Source: CAZVEV01 sp964625865
GTDB lineage: Bacteria > Planctomycetota > Phycisphaerae > SM23-33
Assembly: GCA_964625865.1 (NCBI GenBank)
Contig: CAZVEV010000050.1
Coordinates: 1-28,529, forward strand
Direction: 5' to 3'
Length of the DNA: 28,529 nt
The notes beneath the pieces are model-generated. The model had not been told where the DNA came from. It saw only the letters and a program-made list of their open reading frames with translations, and ran no database searches. Shown here in pieces: positions 8,303-16,526 of this stretch. The stretch's first letter is position 1. Each line of letters begins with the position of its first letter. The position numbers and the translations under genes were made by a program.

Positions 8303-10062
8303 TTGATCGATGTGACGCGGAGCTTGGCGCAGCCGCCCCTGGCGCAGCGGAACAGAAACGCAATTCCAGGCCTAAGTGTATGTTGGTACAGTGGTTGGTA
8401 GCCTTGTTGCGGGGGCATGGCGGTTTCGAAGGCACCTTGGATTCCCAAGGCGATGCATCCGGTCCCGTCAGGCCTCGCGTCGCGGCGGATGCGGATACTA
8501 CGGCCTTCAATCTCGATACGGAAGTCCGCGGTGGCCCCGTCCAGGGGACTGTACGGGACCAGGCCGCGTGCGGGATCGAACAGGAACAGGCCCAGTGACA
8601 AGGGGTTATCGTCGGTCAGAACGGTCTGTCCCCTCATCGTGCCGGCCTCGCTGAAACTCCGACCCTCGCCGGGTTGATAGACCCATTGGACGACGGCCTG
8701 CGGCGCTGGTGGTTTGGCGGATAACCGAGGGGCGGGTCTGGCCGGGACTGAGGGCCTGGCGACGGGCTCTGGCGCGGGCTTGGGGGCAGGGGGGGGCACT
8801 CTCTGTGGCGCATCATCTTTCGAGAGCACGACTTCAGACTCCCGCCCGGGGCTGCGGACCGTCTTGAGCGCCGGGTACGCGTAGGGCGCATCGAGAGGCT
8901 GAGGCGCTGCGACGAGAATTGGGGCCGGGGCTGTCTGGCTCGGGCGCGGTTTGTCGCCCGTGCACGCCATCGGGCCCCACACATAAGCCGCCAGCGCACC
9001 GAGAGCAAGCAGGGCGGCCACGACTGCTCGGCGGGACCGCTCAGGCGGCGCGGGGGCCTGACGGCGAGGTCTGGTGTTGCATGTGGCCAGGTCCGAGGCC
9101 AGTTGGAGGCAGTTCCGGTAACGATCGGCCGGATCGATGGCGATCATCTTCATCACGATCCGCCCGAGCGCCCCGGTCGGAGCCGACCCCAACTCCTCAG
9201 GCCGGCGCGGCTTCTGCATCCGGAACGCCAACGCCAACTCCGCCCGATTCGACGCCCGATACGCCGTCGTGCCCGTCAGTGCGTAATACAACGTCATGCC
9301 CAGAGAGAAGATGTCCGTCCGCCTGTCCAGGCGGCGGCCGAGGTTCTGCTCCGGCGACATGAACGCCGGCGTCCCGCCGCTGTCCCGCCCCGTTCGCGTA
9401 ATGCCCGCCAGGCGGCCGGTGGTGTCCTGGGCGATGCCGAAATCAACCAGCCGCACGCGGCCCGGAGTCTGCAGGATGATGTTCTGCGGCGTGACATCCC
9501 TGTGGATGATGCCCCAGGCGTGGGCCTCGCCGAGCGCATTGCAGGCCTGGATGGCGACGCGGAGCACGCTGCGCGGCGACATCGGCCCGTCGCAGGCCAC
9601 CCGCTGGCCGATGGACACGCCGTCGACCAGTTCCATCGTGAAATACGGGCGTCCCAGGCTGTCCGGGCCGTGCGAGAAGATCGGCACGATGCCGGGATGG
9701 CTCAGGCGGGCGGCGAGGATAGACTCGCGCCGAAACCGCCTGGCCACCGCACCCAGGCGCGCCAGCGACGGGCGCAGGGCCTTGAGCGCCACGTGGCGTC
9801 TGAGCCCGGGCTGGGCGGCCTTGTACACGATGCACATTCCTCCGCGCCCGATCTCCTCGACGATCTGGAGATCGTCGACGACCTGGCCCGGACTGAACGG
9901 GCCCGGCTCGCGGTCTGACAGGTCGTCGGCCGCGCCGCGCCGTCGGCCCGGCTCGGCGTTGGCGAGGGCGGGCTGTTTGGCCCGCGCGCGTCCCGCGGCG
10001 CCCAGGGCGAGCAGGCGGGAAAGCTGGTCCGCGCTCAGATTGTCCGTTCGGTCTGTCCGCAT
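8299..10062 (-). CDS. Membrane-anchored Ser/Thr protein kinase (Hanks type)
   Basis: 587 residues from ATG 10062. The kinase domain spans about 64-330: glycine loop IGRGGMC (71-77), Lys94 in VALKAL, catalytic HRDVTPQN (187-194), DFG at 207-209, and SPE in place of APE (236-238). The Lys that normally follows HRD by two positions is Thr, as in some HRDxSPQN kinases. A single transmembrane helix (about 346-363) follows. A Pro-rich linker leads to a C-terminal domain of about 150 residues (VVQWVYQPGEGRS... FLFRCARGGCAKL) that I do not recognise and that would lie outside the cytoplasm. The frame stays open upstream to 10527, but that part is the family 6 repeat and the antisense of the sigma gene, so it is left out. 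The ECF-like sigma gene lies 137 bp upstream on the same strand, a common planctomycete pairing. Its stop codon lies in a family 1 repeat. Confidence 0.85.
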   Translation of the reverse strand: MRTDRTDNLSADQLSRLLALGAAGRARAKQPALANAEPGRRRGAADDLSDREPGPFSPGQVVDDLQIVEEIGRGGMCIVYKAAQPGLRRHVALKALRPSLARLGAVARRFRRESILAARLSHPGIVPIFSHGPDSLGRPYFTMELVDGVSIGQRVACDGPMSPRSVLRVAIQACNALGEAHAWGIIHRDVTPQNIILQTPGRVRLVDFGIAQDTTGRLAGITRTGRDSGGTPAFMSPEQNLGRRLDRRTDIFSLGMTLYYALTGTTAYRASNRAELALAFRMQKPRRPEELGSAPTGALGRIVMKMIAIDPADRYRNCLQLASDLATCNTRPRRQAPAPPERSRRAVVAALLALGALAAYVWGPMACTGDKPRPSQTAPAPILVAAPQPLDAPYAYPALKTVRSPGRESEVVLSKDDAPQRVPPPAPKPAPEPVARPSVPARPAPRLSAKPPAPQAVVQWVYQPGEGRSFSEAGTMRGQTVLTDDNPLSLGLFLFDPARGLVPYSPLDGATADFRIEIEGRSIRIRRDARPDGTGCIALGIQGAFETAMPPQQGYQPLYQHTLRPGIAFLFRCARGGCAKLRVTSIK

Positions 10063-10085
10063 ACGCACTCGGTGGGGCGGTTGTC

Positions 10086-10164
10086 GTGCCACGGGCATCC
10101 TGCCCGTGAATCGTGGCCGAGGCGGCCATGGCACAGGGGAGCACGGGCGAGACGCCCGTGGCAC
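10086..10164. repeat. Family 6 palindromic repeat, inverted pair
   Basis: Left arm 10086-10108 has the hairpin CACGGGCA-TCC-TGCCCGTG. Right arm 10141-10164 has CACGGGCG-AGA-CGCCCGTG. The outer words GTGCCACGGG and CCCGTGGCAC are reverse complements, so the arms are head to head. It lies between the sigma-factor stop and the kinase start and could limit co-transcription or stabilise the upstream mRNA. Translated short frames (HGQDARGT-like) are a familiar artefact of this repeat type. Confidence 0.75.
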
Positions 10165-10199
10165 GCAAGCGCCCTCACTATCCACTACGGACAGACCGG

Positions 10200-10949
10200 T
10201 CAGATTGGGGCCGACGGGCCGGAAAGTATTCGCATCAGTTCGCTGATCTCGTCGGCAACGTCGTCGTCGGAATCGACCCACTGGCGGACGTGTCGACGGA
10301 GGGTGGCCTCGAACTTGTGCTTGACGGTGGTGTTCATCGTCGCCGCCTGGTCGGGGCGGGCGATGTGAAGTTGTTTGCAGAGATCGGCGTAGGGCACGGC
10401 GGGCGCCCCGTCGGTTATCGGGCGAAGCACGCGGGCCTGAAAGACCGCCCAGTGCGTCGTCTGGTCGGCCCCGATGCATTGGGTGTGGACCTCGTCGAGG
10501 ACCTGGCCCAGCAGGGCCGACGCCCACGCGCGGTTAAACGCCTCGCCGGGCGATTCGGCATCGGACGACGTGATCAGCCTTGCCCCCTCGAGCCCCTCGA
10601 GGCTGACTAGGGGCTTGTCCGGCTTGCGGATCGCCGCCGCGTCCTTGCGCCGACAGTCGTTGGCGTAGTTTTCGGCGGCCTTCAGCAGCAGCGAGCGGAA
10701 CCGCCCCTTGGACGGATCGGCCTTGCCCGCCAGCCCGCGGCCGAGGATCACGTCGGTGAAGAACCCCTGGGTCAGGTCCTTGGCCCGATCGCTGTCGAAG
10801 CCCTTGCGGAGGAAGAAGCAGTAGACCGGCTTCCAGTACTGCACGGCGATCCCGCCGAGGGCGTCGCGCTGGTCGTCGCCGCTGCCGTGTCCGGCCCGCA
10901 TGACCTGCGACCACTGGGTCGTCTCGAGCAGCTCGTTATAGCCGCCCAT
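10200..10949 (-). CDS. ECF-type RNA polymerase sigma factor (ETTQWS family)
   Basis: 249 residues from ATG 10949, preceded by AGGA five nt upstream; a TTG eight codons earlier is less likely. The N-terminal LLETTQWSQV, the region 2-like YWKPVYCFFLRKGFDSDRA, DLTQGFF (58-64) and KGRFRSLLLKAAENYAND (81-98) match a group of ECF-like sigma factors common in Planctomycetes and Acidobacteria. The C-terminal part (VPYADLCKQLHIARPDQAATMNT) should hold the region 4 helix-turn-helix that reads the -35 element. No anti-sigma gene is adjacent; the Ser/Thr kinase downstream on the same strand is the likely regulator, which is inferred from gene order only. Confidence 0.75.
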   Translation of the reverse strand: MGGYNELLETTQWSQVMRAGHGSGDDQRDALGGIAVQYWKPVYCFFLRKGFDSDRAKDLTQGFFTDVILGRGLAGKADPSKGRFRSLLLKAAENYANDCRRKDAAAIRKPDKPLVSLEGLEGARLITSSDAESPGEAFNRAWASALLGQVLDEVHTQCIGADQTTHWAVFQARVLRPITDGAPAVPYADLCKQLHIARPDQAATMNTTVKHKFEATLRRHVRQWVDSDDDVADEISELMRILSGPSAPI

Positions 10950-11035
10950 CTCTGTCCTGTGCTTCCTGCCCAACGGACCGCTCCCTGTTCAGCGCCGCAC
11001 ACGGGGGTGAGTCACAATATGCCAATCGTAAATCG

Positions 11036-11245
11036 TTGAAGGTCGAAGGTCAAAGGTCGAAAGTCGAAGGTCGTCTCGGACGGACGCCCTGGCACGCACG
11101 AGGCCGCGGCCTGAGCGACGATCTTCCGGCCAAGGGGGGCAGGGTCGCTTGCGGGGACGGCATGCGGCCAAGGGGCGGCCAGAGGGCTTGGCCGGGACGG
11201 CGGGCAGATCTTCGACTTTCGACCTTGGACCTTTGACCTTCGACC
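11036..11245. repeat. Family 7 GTCGAAGGTC-type tandem repeats in inverted arrangement
   Basis: 11036-11073 is a run of variants of the 10-mer GTCGAAGGTC. 11210-11245 is the same run in reverse complement. The arms bracket about 136 bp of G-rich sequence with no gene. A short piece of the same repeat is at 28430-28450. The gap 10950-11392 between the divergent sigma-factor and lipoprotein genes consists mainly of this element plus the hairpin at 11246-11278. Confidence 0.65.
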
Positions 11246-11278
11246 AAAAAAAACCCCGGCTCTGGAGAGGAGCCGGGG
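11246..11278 (-). terminator. Rho-independent terminator reading on the minus strand
   Basis: CCCCGGCTC (11254-11262) pairs with GAGCCGGGG (11270-11278), a 9-bp GC-rich stem with a 7-nt loop. Eight As at 11246-11253 become a U-tract only when read on the minus strand. The only minus-strand DNA just upstream is 11279-11392 and the antisense of the lipoprotein gene. The transcript it ends is therefore not a recognised gene. Confidence 0.7.
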
Positions 11279-11392
11279 CGGGGCGTTGGTGCCGGGCCTG
11301 GTGCAGGCCGGCTTGCGGTTGCTGTTGCATCACCGGAAACCTACGATACAATCCTCACGTCGGCCAGCCGGTTTCCACGCCGATCCGAGAGA

Positions 11393-12079
11393 ATGTCTCT
11401 GATGAACACTGCAACCAGACATGCGGCGGTCCTCGTCCTGCTGACAGCCGTCGCCGGCTGTGGGAACTACACCCAGCCGCACCCGACGCCCGGCCCCCAG
11501 ACGCAGGCCCAGCGGAACTTCGACGCCGTCTGGCGCAGCAGCCTGGAGGTCTTGCGACGGTATCACTTCCGCCTGGATCGCCAGGACAGGCGAGCGGGCA
11601 TCATCACGACCCATCCGATGCTCGCGCGTCACTGGTTCGAGTTCTGGCGGCCTGACGCGGCCAATGCGTTCGATTTCGCCGAAGGCACGCTCCAGACGGT
11701 GATGCGGCGCGCGGTGGTGCGCGTCGCGCCGGGCGAGGCGGCCGGCACGTATCAGCCGATCGTCGTCGTCGAGGTCACCCGCCCGGACCGCCAGGGCCTC
11801 GAGATCGTCGCCGCCGGGGAGGCCTACGACAAGTTCCTCGACACCTACGGCGACGACGACACGATCTACGAGCGCCACCGGCGCCACAAGCGGCTCAAGA
11901 AGGACATCCGTCACAAGCTCTTCGCCGAAGGCCAGGCCGCCGCCGACGAAGCCGCCGAAGAAGCCTACTACGAGCCCCGCCCCCCCGAAGCCCTCGGCAA
12001 ACAGACCACCCTCGCCGACCAAATCGCCGCCGAAATCCGCACCGCGGCGGCGCAGCGCGCACCGTCGGGCGACGAATGA
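11393..12079 (+). CDS. Exported lipoprotein of unknown function
   Basis: 228 residues from ATG 11393; an in-frame ATG at 11402 is equally possible because GAGAGA sits about 9 nt before it. The N-terminus is a lipoprotein signal: charged start, hydrophobic AAVLVLLTAVAG, lipobox VAGC with the acylated Cys near residue 23. The mature part begins with a Pro/Gln-rich linker, then FDAVWRSSLEVLRRYHF and DRRAGIITTHP, a layout seen in small envelope lipoproteins with a compact alpha/beta domain. The tail is charged and Ala/Glu-rich, probably helical. It is convergent with the MEMO1-like gene, with an 18-bp gap. Function not recognised. Confidence 0.75.
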   Translation: MSLMNTATRHAAVLVLLTAVAGCGNYTQPHPTPGPQTQAQRNFDAVWRSSLEVLRRYHFRLDRQDRRAGIITTHPMLARHWFEFWRPDAANAFDFAEGTLQTVMRRAVVRVAPGEAAGTYQPIVVVEVTRPDRQGLEIVAAGEAYDKFLDTYGDDDTIYERHRRHKRLKKDIRHKLFAEGQAAADEAAEEAYYEPRPPEALGKQTTLADQIAAEIRTAAAQRAPSGDE

Positions 12080-12097
12080 CGGGCGCCGTTGGTTGAC

Positions 12098-12991
12098 TTA
12101 CGCAAAGACGACCGAGGCGTAGCCGACGGTGGTGTCGTCGGCGATGTGGGGGGTCGCGGCGCGGATCACTTCGTAGCTGTTGGTGTACTGGAGGCATCGG
12201 CCTCGCGTGGCGCCGAGACGCTTGCACGCCGCGATGGACGCCGTGATCGCGCCGGCACCGCAGGCGTTGGAGTGGGCGGCGGCCTCGTCTATGGTGGCCG
12301 TCTCGTCCATCGCTTCGATCAGGTCGAGCATGCGGCGATCGTTGGCGCGGGACCACCGCTCGCCGACCTCCCCCCGTCCGCCCGGGGCGGGGAAGTGTCC
12401 CGCGTGGTGCGTCAGGTCGGTGCTTCCGACGACGACGGTCCGGCCTGGTGCGTTGACGAGCACGTCGGCGACGGCCTGGCCTATCTGGACAGCCTGCGCG
12501 GTTGGCGGGACGGCGATGGGGACGATCTTCGCCTTGGGAGCGACGGCCTTGACAAGGGGAAGCTGCACTTCGATCGAGTGTTCGGCGCGCCCGTAGGCGG
12601 CGTGAAGATCGTGAGCGGGGGGATTGGCGCGCAGGGGTCCGTCCGCGGCGACCAGGGCGGCGGCGAGGTCCTCGTCGATGGCGATCTCGCCCAGGGGCGT
12701 GTCCCACGCACCGGCGGGGTAGACCTCCCCCATCCGCACCGTGCCGAAGTGGTCGGCGCCGAACAGGACGAACGTGTCGACGTCGCCCGCGGCGCAGAGC
12801 GCCTTGAACGTCAGGGCCGCCAGGGCGCCCGAGTAGGGCCACCCCGCGTGAGGCACGAGTCCGCCGTACAGGACATCTGGGATATCGTCAGGCACGGGCG
12901 CGGTGGCTAGCAGGTCCGCGGCGTCGGTGCGACACTGGTCGGGTGAAGACGCGTAGAAGCTGCCCGCACTGTAGGCTTGGCGTGTGGTCAT
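12098..12991 (-). CDS. amrB: AmmeMemoRadiSam system protein B (MEMO1 family)
   Basis: 297 residues from ATG 12991. MEMO1 family signatures are present in order: SAGSFYASSP at the N-terminus, VPHAGWPYSG (His48), FGADHFG (Asp80, His81), AEHSIEVQLP (His138), VVGSTDLTHH (189-196) and NACGAGAI near the C-terminus. These residues line the metal/nucleophile pocket in MEMO and the related extradiol dioxygenase fold. In many prokaryotes the gene sits with AMMECR1 and a radical SAM gene; neither is in this window. It is divergent from the acidic membrane protein gene, and their start regions are 88 bp apart. Biochemical role in bacteria is unsettled; metal-dependent redox chemistry has been proposed for the family. 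Confidence 0.88.
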   Translation of the reverse strand: MTTRQAYSAGSFYASSPDQCRTDAADLLATAPVPDDIPDVLYGGLVPHAGWPYSGALAALTFKALCAAGDVDTFVLFGADHFGTVRMGEVYPAGAWDTPLGEIAIDEDLAAALVAADGPLRANPPAHDLHAAYGRAEHSIEVQLPLVKAVAPKAKIVPIAVPPTAQAVQIGQAVADVLVNAPGRTVVVGSTDLTHHAGHFPAPGGRGEVGERWSRANDRRMLDLIEAMDETATIDEAAAHSNACGAGAITASIAACKRLGATRGRCLQYTNSYEVIRAATPHIADDTTVGYASVVFA

Positions 12992-13003
12992 GACAAGGTC
13001 CCT

Positions 13004-13031
13004 TTGAAAAGCCTTGGCCTGTGGCTATAGT
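13004..13031 (+). promoter_or_regulatory. Candidate sigma-70-type promoter for the acidic membrane protein and ribBA
   Basis: TTGAAA (13004-13009), a 16-nt spacer, then TATAGT (13026-13031). The predicted start near 13038 leaves about 42 nt to the ATG at 13080. The -35 overlaps the likely ribosome binding site of the divergent amrB gene. Assigned by similarity to the general bacterial consensus only. Confidence 0.45.
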
Positions 13032-13079
13032 TCATTGTATCATGCCCCAACACACGGGTGTCCAGAAAGAAGACGGTCA

Positions 13080-13898
13080 ATGACTGATAACGAGAGTTCC
13101 GATATGCATGACGACGACGAGGTCTTTGAGGCAGAGGTTGTCGACGACGACGAGCACGCCGCCGACGAGGTCGTCGAAATCGACGAGGTCACTGACGAGG
13201 CCGGTGATGAGGCCGACGGTGATATGGCCGACCAGGCCGGTGACGAGACCGGCGACGAAGAGCATGCCGACGCGCTAGCCGCCCTTGCCGGCGGTGGACC
13301 CGCCGCAGGCGCCGACGCCCTGGAGGCGATGGCGACAGGAGACGACGCGCCGACCGATGCGATCGCTGCCGCCGAGGCGCGCGACGCGGGCGACGCGGGC
13401 GACGCGCTGGCCAGTCTTGCCGCCGGCGAGAGTCTCGGCGACGATCCGGGCGACGATCCGGCCGACGAGACGCCGGATGCGGAAGACCCGGCCGAGGCGT
13501 TCGCCTTTGCCGCCGACGAGCACATCCACGTGGACCCCGCGCGGATTCGCGAGGTCCGCAAGCAGCAGAATCGTCGTGCAGCGGCCGTGCACAGTACGTC
13601 GTTCAAGAAGACGATGATCCCGATGCTGCTGGTTGTCGGCGTGTTGCTGCTGGGCATCGGCGTGATTACCGGGGCGATGAAGGGCGACCCGAAGGCCGCC
13701 GGGGCCACCATCATGGACAAGTACGGCACGCCGATGATGGCGGCCTCCCTCGTTCTCGGGCTGGTCCTGATCGCCGGGGCCATCCTGTTCCATCAGGACG
13801 TCCGCCGGACCCAGGCACAGGAAGCCCAGGCGCGGGAGATGCGGGATCGCGAGTTGGCCCAGCCGGAGTCAGACGAGCCGTCCGAGTCGGACGAATAG
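13080..13898 (+). CDS. Highly acidic membrane protein with two C-terminal transmembrane helices
   Basis: 272 residues from ATG 13080; an upstream in-frame ATG at 13014 precedes the likely promoter and is not used. Residues 1 to about 160 are almost entirely Asp, Glu, Ala and Gly, with short imperfect repeats (DEVVEIDEVTDEAGDEADGD, DAGDAGDAL, DDPGDDPADE), so this part is probably disordered and strongly negative. A basic segment (RIREVRKQQNRRAAAVH) then precedes two hydrophobic helices (MIPMLLVVGVLLLGIGVI and MMAASLVLGLVLIAGAIL), and the tail is charged and Gln/Glu-rich. The gene is 34 bp upstream of ribBA and likely co-transcribed. No family recognised; an ion- or protein-binding tether is possible but speculative. 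Confidence 0.75.
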   Translation: MTDNESSDMHDDDEVFEAEVVDDDEHAADEVVEIDEVTDEAGDEADGDMADQAGDETGDEEHADALAALAGGGPAAGADALEAMATGDDAPTDAIAAAEARDAGDAGDALASLAAGESLGDDPGDDPADETPDAEDPAEAFAFAADEHIHVDPARIREVRKQQNRRAAAVHSTSFKKTMIPMLLVVGVLLLGIGVITGAMKGDPKAAGATIMDKYGTPMMAASLVLGLVLIAGAILFHQDVRRTQAQEAQAREMRDRELAQPESDEPSESDE

Positions 13899-13932
13899 AC
13901 CCGCCGGGTCCGCGAGCACAAGAAGCCGCCAG

Positions 13933-15162
13933 ATGAACCCGATTGAAGACATCCTCGACGACCTGAGGGCGGGGAAGATGATCGTCCTGGTCGACGACGC
14001 GTCCCGTGAGAACGAGGGCGACCTGGTCTGCGCCGCCGAACGGGTCACGCCGGAGATCATCAACTTCATGGCCCGGTATGCTCGCGGGCAGATCTGCCTG
14101 CCCATGACCAACGCCCGCGCCGACGCCCTGGGCCTGCCCCTCCAGGCCACCGCGAACACCTCGCAGTTCGGGACGGCCTTTACGGTATCGGTCGATGCGG
14201 CCGAAGGGGTCACCACGGGCATCTCCGCGGCGGACCGGGCCCGCACGGTGCAGGTCGCCTGCGCCGACGACTGCACGCCGGCCGACCTTGCCCGCCCGGG
14301 CCACATGCACCCGCTCCGCGCCCGCGAGGGCGGCTGCCTCGTCCGGGCCGGACAAACCGAGGGTGCCGTCGACCTGGCCCGGATCGCCGGACTCAAGCCC
14401 ATGGGCGTGATCTGCGAGATCATGAACGAGGACGGCACGATGGCGCGGGCCGACGACCTGGAGGTCTTCTGCGCGACGCACGAGCTGAAGATGTGCTCGG
14501 TGGCCGACATCATCCGCCACCGCCTGCAGACCGAACACCTGATCGAGCGGGCCGTCGAGATAGACCTGCCGCTCGCTGCGGGTGAGTTTCACGTGATCGC
14601 CTACACCTCCGTGGTGGATCCCGAGCCGCACCTGGCGATGTGCCTTGGCGGCGTGGGCGCCCTGGACGACAACGGGCATCCCGTAGTCCACGACGAGCCG
14701 ATCCTGGTGCGCGTCCACAGCGAGTGTCTTACCGGCGACGCCCTGGGCTCGCTGCGCTGCGACTGCGGTTCGCAACTCAGGACCGCCCTGGAGCAGGTGG
14801 CCGCCGCGGGTAAGGGCGTGGTGGTTTACGTGCGCCAGGAGGGCCGGGGCATCGGGCTGGTCAACAAGCTCCGGGCCTACAAACTGCAGATCGAGCACGG
14901 CATGGACACGGTCGAGGCCAACGTGCACCTGGGCTTCGAGGCCGACTGCCGCGACTACGGGATCGGCAACCAGATTCTCCGCGACCTGGGGCTGACCAAG
15001 CTCCGCCTGATGACGAACAATCCACGGAAGGTGTACGGCCTGGAGGGATACGGCCTGGAAATCGTCGAGCGCGTGCCGCTGGAAATCCCCGCCCACGACG
15101 ACAACCGCCACTACCTCCGCACCAAACGCGACAAGCTCGGCCACATGCTTGACAATCTCTAG
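13933..15162 (+). CDS. ribBA: Bifunctional DHBP synthase / GTP cyclohydrolase II (riboflavin biosynthesis)
   Basis: 409 residues, full length for RibBA. Residues 1 to about 205 are 3,4-dihydroxy-2-butanone 4-phosphate synthase: acidic loop DDASRENEGD (21-30), TTGISAADR (94-102) and ARPGHMHPLRA (120-130), where the usual Phe of GHxFPL is His126. Residues 206-409 are GTP cyclohydrolase II, with zinc ligands Cys265, Cys276 and Cys278 (HSECLTGDALGSLRCDC), RQEGRGIGL (301-309) and TNNPRKVYGL (361-370). The two halves produce the two branch precursors of riboflavin from ribulose 5-phosphate and GTP. No FMN riboswitch was recognised in the 34-bp gap or upstream of 13080, and no other rib genes are nearby. 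Confidence 0.96.
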   Translation: MNPIEDILDDLRAGKMIVLVDDASRENEGDLVCAAERVTPEIINFMARYARGQICLPMTNARADALGLPLQATANTSQFGTAFTVSVDAAEGVTTGISAADRARTVQVACADDCTPADLARPGHMHPLRAREGGCLVRAGQTEGAVDLARIAGLKPMGVICEIMNEDGTMARADDLEVFCATHELKMCSVADIIRHRLQTEHLIERAVEIDLPLAAGEFHVIAYTSVVDPEPHLAMCLGGVGALDDNGHPVVHDEPILVRVHSECLTGDALGSLRCDCGSQLRTALEQVAAAGKGVVVYVRQEGRGIGLVNKLRAYKLQIEHGMDTVEANVHLGFEADCRDYGIGNQILRDLGLTKLRLMTNNPRKVYGLEGYGLEIVERVPLEIPAHDDNRHYLRTKRDKLGHMLDNL

Positions 15163-15229
15163 TGCGGGTCCATACTGGCGCATTGTCGAGGCGGATGTGC
15201 TAGTTTCTCTTTAGGCACGGATATGCAAG

Positions 15230-16432
15230 ATGGGTGACGTGGTGAACATGGAGAAGGGCGGGAGTCCGTTCAGCCCGGGACGTCCGGTTCCCCCCGAGAT
15301 GTTTGTCGGTCGCGACGCGCAGGTTGCGCGCATGCTGCGCTCTGTCTCACAGGTCGCCGCGGGCAAGCAGGAGAACCTGTTTGTTACTGGGGAATACGGA
15401 ATCGGAAAGAGTTCTCTGGTCGCCTATGTGCGCCGTCTCGCGCAGGAGCAGCATGCCGTTGCGGGGTTTCACGTATTCCTCGGGGGTGTCACGACAGTAG
15501 AAGAGATGATGCGGTGTGTCGTTTCGCGGGTGATCCAGCAAGCACATCAAGGCAAGATGCTCGATAGGATCACGGACTTCATTGGCAAGTATGTCAAGGA
15601 AGTCGGGTTGTTTGGCGTGAAGCTGAACACTGAAGCCCTTCGGCGCGATTCGGCCGACATCTCCCACGAGTTCCTGCCCTTCCTGCGCGAACTCTGGGGA
15701 AGATTGCAGGGGGATCGTAGAGGCATAGCCCTGTTTCTGGATGACCTTAACGGCATAACGAAGTCTCCCGAGTTCGCCGCTCTGATCAAGAGCCTCGTCG
15801 ACGAGATCGCCACCGGCCGGGCGGGGCTCCCCCTGCTGTTAACCCTTAGCGGCGTGCCGGAGCGAAGAACGGATATCCTTGCCAGCCAGCCCTCGGTGGA
15901 ACGCATATTCGATATCGTTGAGTTGAGTCCTCTCAGCGATGAGGAAGTGGCGAGTTTCTTCGAGCGTGCTTTCGAATCGGCGAATACCGTTGTCGACAGT
16001 AGCGCCTTAGACCTGATGGTCCACTACTCCGGAGGTCTGCCGAAGCTGATGCACGAACTGGGAGACGCCGTGTTCTGGAAGGACACGGACAACGATGTGA
16101 GACCCCATGACGTGCTGGGTGGCGTTGTAGAGGCGGCCAATATCGTTGGGCGGAAGTACTTCGAGCCGGTTCGCCAGGCCCTGCGCAGCAGCGACTACCT
16201 GTCCATTCTAACCAAGCTCGGTAGCCTGGAACTCGATCTGACGTTCAGGAAGAAGGATCTGGCCAAGGGGCTTAACGAGTCGGAGCGCAAGAAGCTCAAC
16301 AACTTCCTCCAGCGCATGAAGAAGCTCAACGCTCTGCATTCCGGTGAGATAAGGGGTCAATACGCATTCCCCAATCGCTTGATTCAGATATACCTCCTGA
16401 TGGAATCAAGCCGGACATCAACCCGGAAGTAA
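15230..16432 (+). CDS. Orphan AAA+/STAND-like ATPase
   Basis: 400 residues from ATG 15230; ATG 15248 is a possible alternative. MFVGRDAQVARML (24-36) is the box before the P-loop. Walker A is GEYGIGKSS (54-62), Walker B is ALFLDDLNG (167-175), and LLLTLSGVPER (202-212) fits a sensor-1 strand. The region after about 230 (LSPLSDEEVASFFERAF, YSGGLPKLMHELGDAVF) is the helical lid, and the last ~80 residues look like a winged-helix domain (KDLAKGLNESERKKLNNFLQ). This arrangement is like Orc1/Cdc6-type and defence- or transposition-associated AAA_16 ATPases. The gene is visibly less GC-rich than its neighbours and has no obvious partner, which suggests transfer. Function not assigned. Confidence 0.75.
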   Translation: MGDVVNMEKGGSPFSPGRPVPPEMFVGRDAQVARMLRSVSQVAAGKQENLFVTGEYGIGKSSLVAYVRRLAQEQHAVAGFHVFLGGVTTVEEMMRCVVSRVIQQAHQGKMLDRITDFIGKYVKEVGLFGVKLNTEALRRDSADISHEFLPFLRELWGRLQGDRRGIALFLDDLNGITKSPEFAALIKSLVDEIATGRAGLPLLLTLSGVPERRTDILASQPSVERIFDIVELSPLSDEEVASFFERAFESANTVVDSSALDLMVHYSGGLPKLMHELGDAVFWKDTDNDVRPHDVLGGVVEAANIVGRKYFEPVRQALRSSDYLSILTKLGSLELDLTFRKKDLAKGLNESERKKLNNFLQRMKKLNALHSGEIRGQYAFPNRLIQIYLLMESSRTSTRK

Positions 16433-16497
16433 GCGTTGGTCCGGTCACTCCTGACGCAAGTCACCGACAGGCCAGGTCTGCATCGCCGCGCCTGGCG

Positions 16498-16524
16498 AAA
16501 TCCGCAATCCGCATTCCGCAATCG
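16498..16524. repeat. Family 8 short tandem repeat (TCCGCAATCCGCATT type)
   Basis: Three tandem variants of the 8-9-mer ATCCGCA(A/T)T lie in the 94-bp gap between the convergent ATPase and phosphorylase genes. A similar low-complexity string (ATTGAAGATCGAGAATTGAAA) was trimmed here to the note that it lies at 20322-20342, before the FAD oxidoreductase. The remainder of the gap shows nothing. Confidence 0.45.
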
Positions 16525-16526
16525 AT

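Noticed and set aside
10063..10527. Extended N-terminus of the kinase frame
   Set aside because: It translates the family 6 repeat and the antisense of the sigma-factor gene; kinase homology begins after ATG 10062.
13899..13932. FMN riboswitch before ribBA
   Set aside because: The 34-bp gap is too short and no conserved aptamer segments were recognised upstream of 13080.
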